This document shows, piece after piece, positions 56,725 through 64,000 of a stretch of 64,000 nt of DNA; within the stretch, counting starts at the first letter, position 1, and each line of letters begins with the position of its first letter. The notes under the pieces are model-generated. The model was not told the DNA's origin, ran no database searches, and saw nothing but the letters and a program-made list of their open reading frames with translations. The translations under genes and the position numbers were made by a program. The stretch lies in NCBI GenBank assembly GCA_000727475.1, contig KL647328.1, forward strand, positions 637,034 through 701,033. The letters are read 5' to 3'. This stretch comes from Sarcocystis neurona. Its lineage: Eukaryota; Apicomplexa; Conoidasida; Eucoccidiorida; Sarcocystidae.

Positions 56725-57560
56725 TTACAGCCAGCATGTAGGGGTAGGCACTCCTGTTCAAGCGGCATTTCTGAGAGAGTCCTCTTCAACAAAAAGTGGC
56801 CGTATAGCCCTGTGGCACCTTCAGTTGTCTTTGCACAGTTTTCGCTTGCCGGGACCATGGCGAGAGTGCAACTGTGTAGGGTAACGGCAGTAGGAAATTG
56901 AGTATACAAGGGCCATAGCTCTTCTGGCGAACTCCGTAAGTTCACGCGACTGTCATCCTTGGCTGCTCGCGTCTGCTTTGCAGGGAAGCCAGGATGGCCG
57001 TCGACTTTTTTCCAGTTCTCTACGTGGTCAGGCTCCGTTACATCTCCAGACGCGGGCCGGACAATGCTTGAAACTCCGTGGCGACGGGGTAGTCTCATGA
57101 TACTTCTCTGAACGATCTCCCGCTTTTCCTCTTCCGTCGCCCCGCTGTGTGGCGTCCCGGTTGATGTGAGACAGGGACTGGCATCCCCACGTGCTACTTC
57201 TAAAAGGTCGTCAGGCGCCTCGAATATATATCTGTATATTCCAGGGGCCCCTCCTGGTGAAAGTGTAGGGTGAAGCTCACTGACGATACGGTGTTGTTCT
57301 GAAGAAACTTGCTGCCAGTTTCCGTGGTCAGCTCTTTCCGCTGTGAACAATGGGATGAGGTCGCTTTGAGACCTGCAGAAGTCCGCTGCGTCTCCACGGC
57401 ACCACGGGCCGCAGAAAGATGGTGTGGCCCTTCTTCTACGCGCCCTAAAACATCCGGCGACAGTGTCGTTGCGGGGAGTGCAGATGCTACCCCGTCTGGT
57501 ACTCGCGGAGACACCATCAGCTGGGAGTGTTGCACCTCCTATGTGGTGCCTCCTTCGTAT
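56616..57560 (-). CDS. Giant unrecognised protein, upstream exon
   Basis: After a good acceptor (TTCAATTTTCAG at 57561-57572) the minus strand is open for ~314 codons. It begins IRRRHHIGGATLPADGVSA and contains SQSDLIPLFTAERADHGNWQ and APGIYRYIFEAPDDLLEVA. The frame overlaps the main exon by ~100 bases and stops at 56616, so an intron junction or a frame change must lie between ~56.7 and 57.0 kb. I could not choose the donor. The domain is unknown. Confidence 0.5.
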   Translation of the reverse strand: MRRRHHIGGATLPADGVSASTRRGSICTPRNDTVAGCFRARRRRATPSFCGPWCRGDAADFCRSQSDLIPLFTAERADHGNWQQVSSEQHRIVSELHPTLSPGGAPGIYRYIFEAPDDLLEVARGDASPCLTSTGTPHSGATEEEKREIVQRSIMRLPRRHGVSSIVRPASGDVTEPDHVENWKKVDGHPGFPAKQTRAAKDDSRVNLRSSPEELWPLYTQFPTAVTLHSCTLAMVPASENCAKTTEGATGLYGHFLLKRTLSEMPLEQECLPLHAGCNGTPPSARPKEPFAPRAHQQQASPPCSVQTAPPLVH

Positions 57561-57609
57561 CTGAAAATTGAAGATGAAAGGCGAATGCTGCGATAGATTT
57601 GTTGTTTGA

Positions 57610-57771
57610 GTGCGCGCGGCAAACACCCTTGACAGTTGGCTTCAAAGGGAGAAACTGACGCCGCTGCTGCTTTGGCAGGAAGGTATCGGAAAAGCTTGGC
57701 GCAACTCGTCTGGTCGCTCTAGAAAGACGCCTAATGTGGACTATGGGAGTGCTTACGCTGGTGGACGACAC
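57610..57771 (-). CDS. Possible further 5' exon of the giant gene
   Basis: The minus frame reads STPIVHIRRLSRATRRVAP, then FSDTFLPKQQRRQFLPLKP and TVKG, and then GTGTTTGCC, a possible donor that would skip a ~50-base stretch. No ATG is present, so it would be internal. Composition is protein-like and basic. Confidence 0.28.
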
Positions 57772-57779
57772 AATGTAGC

Positions 57780-60350
57780 GGCGTTAGAGATGCAGCATTG
57801 TACGGTTCAATGAACAGGTCCAAATTTTCCCCGTTTAGAATGCGAAGGTTCTGCCTCAGCACCGAGACGCTGTGGAACGTGGACTCCAGCGACAAATGCT
57901 TTGACAATATCGTAATACAGAAAAAGAGCGTGGTTCGGCTAGAAGACTGCGTCAGCCAGCCGTCTTCTAAGTGTGTACTTCTTACGCGTAGAAACGAGTC
58001 GAGGCAACCCGGGGGATAGACACAATGCAGGGAAGGGAAATAGGCTACAACTTGGACATTCTAAACCCGAAGTATGGGATCGCAGATGTGGACCCGCAGG
58101 GCTGCACACACACGAAAAAGTGGCATATTTCCTTGTTCTGTAGAGTAGCCTGGAGACACTCGCCTTCACGGCGGCGTTTGTCTCCAGAGCTGCCAAACGC
58201 GCATTGAGTTACGCGGCGTCTTGTTTCAAAGGAGTCGATTTTCATTTAAGGACGAAGATTATACATAAATATTATGTACACGGGCACGGGCGTAAAGTCA
58301 CTGTAACCCTCTCTCTCTGGATAGAAAAAATCCAGACGGAGGGTCTATCACAAGCGGGACACTCACTGCAACGGGAGACGGACACGTAAGAACAACAATC
58401 CTCCAGAAGTGAATGTGAGAGTTACACTCTGTACGCAGATGCGTATGCGAACCCTTAGTTACGAAAGAATCGACCGTGTGGATTGCACGATGAGGTGCCC
58501 GCTGGGATGCTACAAAAGCGTAGGCTGTCTCCTTCATGTAACTGCCCAGGCGTCGAATGAAAACAAGTACTTTTTTCTCGCAGCTCGAAACGGTAGTCTC
58601 TCGGGGTGAAAAGTGAGCAGATCACCTATACAGCGCTGTAGATTTGCTGTCCCTTTTCATGCGGAACACATTCGGCACAGTCAAACAGGCAGTCATAAGA
58701 CGGTTGCACGCCCTCGGCTTGCAACGTTTCTTCCTATGGGTACGTTATGTACATGTGCACAAAGTGGCTGGATTAGCGAAGAAAATTAATCCGCCTTGAC
58801 CGCTTCTAGGTGATTGTACTGTGCAGGTCCTGACCACCCGCATGTGCGGGCAATTAGCTGATTGAAATATTCACAGTCGTAAAAAAATCTGGCACTTCGA
58901 TTCATAGTACGACTGAACAGCCACAGGATACCCCTCAAGTGCACAATAGCGCAGGTTGACCTAGTCAGTAAAGTGCATCTCACCAAAGCAAGCGTACACG
59001 GCAAGAAGTGGAGCGCCCCTGCATACAAATAGAGGCACGTGTGCATATGTTCTGTACGTCTGTGCGGCGCCACGCTTAGACGGGAGTAGACGGTTTGCCA
59101 TCCTGTAGGAGAAACCCCTCAAGATCAAAAGATAAATCTACGAGTATTCAAAGTCGATGCACCGAACTGGTTTCTATGCTTGTGCGTTTGCGTCACTTCA
59201 CTCGTGTACGTCTGGCTGTTCCACCACGATGCACACTGCGCATCTCTTCTGGTAGTATACCGCACACGACATGTGGAGAAGACTGTCAGCACGGGCCTGT
59301 CACTCTCTTCAAATAACCCCCGCAACACCTGCGAGTAGCTCAAGCAGCTGAACCTGCGTGCCAGCGTGCAGCATTCAACGTAAGGGCAGAGACACACCTA
59401 AATGGCGACCGTTTCATTGAAACATGCAGACATACTCGAGAAACACCGCAGAGCGAATGTATTTGTACCACACAGGACCACCCATAGGTTTTCGACGGGA
59501 CGCTACTATTCTGTTACACGTTCACAACTCACCCACCCGGGGACACACCATTTACCCCCGGTTAACGCCGCTTCTTGTTAGCGCGCGGCGAAGAACCACC
59601 CAGACATGGAAGCCTCGAAGGCGAGGAAGTGCTCCTGGCTTCGCGAGCGGAATAGGCTAAGCTGAGAAATACAGTACAAATACACGAATTCAAATCATCT
59701 ATTGTTCGTCGCGCGAGAATGGCGACATACGACTCATTTACCCTGCTACAGCATCTCGGTTTGACAAAAGGCTCACACTTCAGCGTCCATTCTTCATCAA
59801 AATTACTCTGCAAGACAATGAAACAAGACGCTCGGAGTGAGAAATAGGACACAGCATGCGCCTGCACCGTCGCCGCACTTAACGGCCGCATGACGTGCTC
59901 CATCCCTTTCAAAATAATTTTTCACGCGTGACTTCTAGTATAGCAGAGAAACAGACGCATGGGCCTAATGTGGCACCACGTGTAGGTGTTCCTCTCTGCC
60001 GCGCATACTTGTAACACACGGATGAGCAGGCCCGTCCACGCACATACGCAGTGAGGTAAAATGTATCAAACAAGTGACAAGGGGCCAATCTTGGGCCCCC
60101 TACCACGACAAGAACAGCAACTAAGTGGGCGTCGCGCGCACAAGTGGTCGGTCGGACGGGTTGTATGTATATTGTACACGCTCACTCCAGATCATAAGGT
60201 GCACGGGGCATCAGCTAGGGACTGACGACCAGCGGAGATACCAGCCTTCAACGCCAGGCACCTTCGACGACCAAGTCGGGTATAAGACGGGCGCCGCCAG
60301 CGCGAGAAATCATGACTGCCCTGGTATAGTGAGAAAAACCCAAGGCTGTG
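57780..60350. other. Feature-poor region upstream of the giant gene
   Basis: No open frame over ~120 codons, no CAG repeats and no recognised domain. It presumably includes the promoter of the giant gene, but no element can be identified. Confidence 0.4.
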
Positions 60351-60351
60351 A

Positions 60352-60736
60352 TTGGCTATAACAACAGATAACACCTGCCCATCTGTCCTCAAAGCAGTGG
60401 GTGGTTTCTTGAATCACGAAGAACTTGTACGGCCGTGCACAACTGAAGGTTTATCTATTGACCAGACGCGATCTGCAACATTTTCGCAAAGTTTTTTTCC
60501 CTCAGAGTATCAGCCGAAGTTCTGGCACCGCCGTCCGCGGGCCACAAGCCGTACGAAAGAGCCATAAAGTTGCACAGTTCAAACTATACCTAACCTCACA
60601 AGAACTGCCCGAAGAACTCCTGGTTCTAGCTCACGGGCAAGCGGTGGAACAGGCACATGCACTTCCGTCCACAGAATTTAGGATTCCTGGAAATTTTCGT
60701 GCCGTTGAAAGGCAGTGCGCAGAACTGCCTTCATAA
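60352..60736 (+). mobile_element. Possible decayed gag-like fragment
   Basis: Two overlapping plus-strand frames together resemble a gypsy capsid segment: FSQSFFPSEYQPKF (compare 'F-x-x-x-F-x-P-x-x-Y') followed in the other frame by VAQFKLYLTSQELPEELLVL and FRAVERQCAEL (compare 'F-x-x-L-x-x-x-L-P-E-E-x-L' and 'A-x-x-x-A-x-x-L'). Similarity is weak and needs a frame change. Confidence 0.22.
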
Positions 60737-61199
60737 CCACCCTCCGCTCTAAGCCACGACAAAGCAAGCAGAAGAAAAGAACCACGGTGACGACAAAGCA
60801 GAATGTAACGTGGCACTAGCGACGCGGGGCCGGCGGAAAACGGCAGGTAGAAGGCGCACTGCAGTCCGAGCGAACACACCAGGAAGAAAGAAGCAACAAA
60901 TATGAATAGTCTCTGTTTCCGTCTCTGTAGTGTCCTCCGCTGACGGGACTACCGTAAGATGCGGTACCGCACCGTGCCGGACGCAAACCACAGCCGAAAG
61001 CGCAGCGCCCTCCCTGGTGCCCCCAAGGACAGTCCTACATGACGAATTCAGACTTGCATACCTGACGTACCTCCACGGGGTAAATGGGCCTGTAGCACAG
61101 TCAAGAAGAGAATACAAGCATGTGTTGGCCTCTCGACCTCTACACAGCACACGTTCATCAATCCCCGAACAAGGCCTCTTCTAACAGCTCGGAGGAACC

Positions 61200-61499
61200 T
61201 TGGAGTGCGACACTGTAGTGCTTCGTTTCCCTTGCCAATCATACACTGAAGAATCCAACGATGCGCTGGTTTATCTTGAACTGGAAGCCTACCAATACGC
61301 CGTTGTCAGCTTTTTCCACAGAAGAGCACTTAATGATACGGAGGTTCCTTCGTACTGTATGGGGGCAACCAGCACGAGGAGCCAAGTTCCTGCAGCACCA
61401 GCGTCTCTAGAGCTGGTGTCCTTCCAGCTTGTCCAGCTGACGAGCCCGTTTACCATCCTGCAAGAGCTAGGGATCGGCGAGAGCCAACGATTATTGTAA
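61200..61499 (+). other. Short unassigned open frame
   Basis: One hundred codons with a mixed, protein-like composition (TEESNDALVYLELEAYQYAV and QLTSPFTILQELGIGES). It could be an eroded protease/gag part of the element suggested at 60.4 kb, or chance. No match is recognised. Confidence 0.18.
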
Positions 61500-61865
61500 C
61501 AAAGCTGGGATTCTAGCTTGTGAAAGTTTTGCGGCATTTTTTCGAAAGTACTCGAGACGTCGCGTCCGCCGTTGGAGGCGCATACCTGGCGTAGCAGCCT
61601 GCCTATTCGCAAGTAGGTTTGGTATTCGCGACGCCACATACGTCTGGGAAGAACCACGCTTTTGAGAAAGAACCACTATACAACCAGTTCGTGTAGAACT
61701 CCGCCACCCAAGGATATTTCCGATTTGCTCAATTCCAACAGTGAGCCAAAGATTACATACCGGTGTACGGCAGGGGAGAAAGTTGACTGCATTCAGATTC
61801 ACTACAAGATCATTTGACATCTGTGCACAACCTGAAAATTATACCGCCGGGACATTTACCACAGA

Positions 61866-62555
61866 GTGAACACACTACGGCTGCAAGATCTCAGTAGAGT
61901 TTTCCACTTGCTTACGCATGTCCGGGAAGGAGGTCATCCACTCCCACTAAAGGCGAGGGCGGAAATGTTTCCTTTGTTTGAGCGGCGCATGGCAGGCGGC
62001 TTTACAAAATACGGGGACTGCGCTACAGTACGAAGCAAGAATAAGAGGAAAAACATACCAGAGGAGGCATTTTTAGACCACCACTGCCCCGAGATAGACC
62101 AAGGACAAGAGGAAAAAGTGGCGAGAGACTTGTCGTGTTGTAGTGTGTGTACACTATCAGGAGTATTGTGCACGAGAAAGGGCAGCACTTGGTACCCAAA
62201 GAAGGCGCTCACGACGGGCACTGGCTCTCTGAAGAAAGCGTCGTCCCGTCTTTTCAGGGTGCTTCGAGACTTTCTATATTTGAAGTGTTTGTCCATTCAC
62301 TCCCTCAGCGAACAGCGCAGACGATACACACTTACACAGTCACACATACGAAGAGTTTTTTTGGTCGTAACGGACTGCAATCCGCGCAAATGGCAAAACG
62401 CGACTATCTTTTGCCTTCTTTCGCAGCAAAATGGGCGTATGGTAGCTAGCTCATTTTGTTGCAGCATAACAAACAACAACGGATCTGCTATAAGTGGTAC
62501 GAAAAACACAGGACTGCGTCAACCACAAGAAATCCACGGCGCCTCTTTAAGATAG
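61866..62555 (+). other. 229-codon open frame in feature-poor DNA
   Basis: The longest plus-strand frame of the right flank. It starts at an ATG and has no repeats. It contains RSKNKRKNIPEEAFLDHHCP and a Cys-containing stretch DLSCCSVCTLSGVLC that vaguely recalls a metal-binding site. Splice signals and domain similarity are not evident; it may be an eroded element part or chance. Confidence 0.25.
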
Positions 62556-62559
62556 TATT

Positions 62560-64000
62560 TCTGACGATGGTACGCAGGGGCAGAAATCGATGTTGACTAC
62601 GTCCTTGAACATTGTAACCCAGTTACTCTGGATGTAAGAGACACAATTCTTCCGACGGGATTAAGGAAGACAGACGGACGTTTAAACGGCGGCTCAACAT
62701 TCTGTTTAAAATATTCTAAATATGGAGGACCCCTTAGAAGACTATGATTTATCGTAGAGACGGTTCTGGATACGGGGAATTTGCACGTCGAGGTGGCATT
62801 GCTACCGGAGAACACCTGTAAGAAATCCCGTGGTCGCCAACCTGGGAGGACCAAAACATAATGTTCTCGGAGTGGACATACTACACGTTTCTCGCCTTGG
62901 TTATGGGAATACGAACCATCCAGGGAAATTCAGGGCAACGCACGTACGATCCCGCGCGGCGGCCGGCCACCTGCTCACTTTTTTTCCTCCTACTTTGCAA
63001 GCCGTCCCTTTACATGAACGTTGCTCTGCCCTCAAGTAGCAATGGTGTTTTTAGGAACCTCATTTCACGCAAAAGAGACTGGAATTGTTTAATTGGGAGA
63101 CAGACGGAAGCTGCGAAGATCATTCGTCAGTCGGTGGTCGCGTTTTTGTTGAAGGTGCATCGCGCGTATCCTGCTTGTACAGAATTGTGTTTGTAACGTC
63201 GGAGTGTACTCTAAACATGACAGTACTATTGTTTGTGCCATAGTACGCACTTCCACTGAACGTGGCTATTTAGTGAAAAATGATTGATCGTGGGTAGTGT
63301 CACAGCGAATGTATTTGGCGAAGTACACGCTGTTTAGCGTACCGCTTCGTCAACGTCCTTAACGTCTGTGCTTTATGAACAACTCCCACAACAGCGTCAG
63401 ACCACCTGCAGTGCGACACCTGTCATACTGCATACTCTGACGGGCCGCTAGGGTGGACCGGCTCATTTGATCTCACCTGAGACTCCACAACTAATGTCGG
63501 CAAAAGTTAGGCAGCGCACTACCAAGATCTTTGGCCGTACGTTGCGCTCAATATGCAGCAATACTGTACGCGTTGTGCGAAGGTGCGACACGCGTTCTAC
63601 TTTAGTGACCAGACATCCCGCATTCAATAAACGCCGCCGTTATGATCCGAGCGTTGAATGTTAGAAGTGGTGCAGAAATTGTTCCACCTCATCGCTGTCG
63701 TCGCGTTCGGGGTGGAAAGTAAATATCCAGATTTTCCTTCACAGAACTCATTCGCCGGCTTTGTATACTTGGAGAGCCTTACTTCTCACAAACGACGCGT
63801 AGCGGTCCCAAAACTTGCTGCGCGGGTGTCGCATTTCTCGCCCGTTGCACCAGGAAAGGGACATCCGGACTATGTCTCTCTACATTTTTGCGTACAGTAT
63901 ATTGCTCGTGGGGCGCGAATTCCGGTAGAACGTCTTTCGTGCTGAAAGCACCCCACTCTCACTCCTGAATGCCGAAATGGAAATGCGCACCTCCATGCGC
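62560..64000. other. Right-flank region without a firm feature
   Basis: Short frames only, the most protein-like being plus 62861-63196 and 63658-63945. No CAG repeats, no domain, no RNA gene recognised. Confidence 0.35.

Noticed and set aside
1..64000. CRISPR arrays, bacterial operons, rRNA genes, plastid or mitochondrial insertions
   Set aside because: No spaced direct repeats with unique spacers, no ribosome-binding sites or compact operons, and no recognisable rRNA or organelle genes.
1..64000. tRNA genes
   Set aside because: A visual search for GGTTCGA-type T-arm sequences with matching acceptor stems found nothing convincing; a dedicated scan such as tRNAscan-SE was not possible.

Overview
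The window looks like nuclear DNA of a coccidian apicomplexan, most likely an Eimeria species. The main evidence is dense CAG/CTG trinucleotide repeats that run through coding DNA and encode poly-Gln, poly-Ala and poly-Ser. This is the homopolymeric amino-acid repeat signature known from Eimeria. Supporting evidence is eukaryotic GT...AG introns full of TA/CA/TG microsatellites, and decayed Ty3/gypsy-type retrotransposon pieces, which have been reported from Eimeria genomes. There are no operons, Shine-Dalgarno sites or bacterial genes. Species cannot be named from sequence alone.

Layout. (1) 1-14.5 kb: one very large minus-strand gene. Six segments join in frame across five GT...AG introns whose phases all agree. 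The gene encodes a split RFTS-like domain (the replication-foci targeting domain of DNMT1) followed by a DDT-like region, embedded in Gln/Ala/Ser/Gly/Glu-rich sequence, and it runs off the left edge. (2) 14.9-17.4 kb: the 3' part of a second, unrecognised minus-strand gene. (3) 17.5-20.8 kb: repeat-rich DNA in which the CAG sense strand flips, with no firm gene model. (4) 21-25.5 kb: feature-poor DNA. (5) 25.6-27.7 kb: an unrecognised minus-strand gene. (6) 28.6-34.6 kb: a minus-strand START-domain lipid-binding protein gene split by a roughly 3.6 kb intron, followed on its 5' side by a long purine/pyrimidine-asymmetric tract to about 36.5 kb. (7) 36.6-38.5 kb: TG-rich satellites. (8) 38.7-49.1 kb: a graveyard of frameshifted Ty3/gypsy reverse transcriptase, RNase H and integrase pieces in both orientations. 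(9) 50.4-57.6 kb: a giant minus-strand gene (one open frame of about 2,100 codons plus a 5' exon) of unknown function and low in CAG repeats. (10) 57.6-64 kb: feature-poor DNA with faint gag-like and other retroelement-like traces on the plus strand.

All convincing host genes lie on the minus strand. The RFTS/DDT protein is expected to be a nuclear chromatin factor and the START protein a lipid carrier. Nothing links the genes in a common pathway. The best candidates for something undescribed are the RFTS+DDT architecture and the mixed-orientation gypsy cluster. All domain calls rest on reading motifs by eye; no database search was possible.
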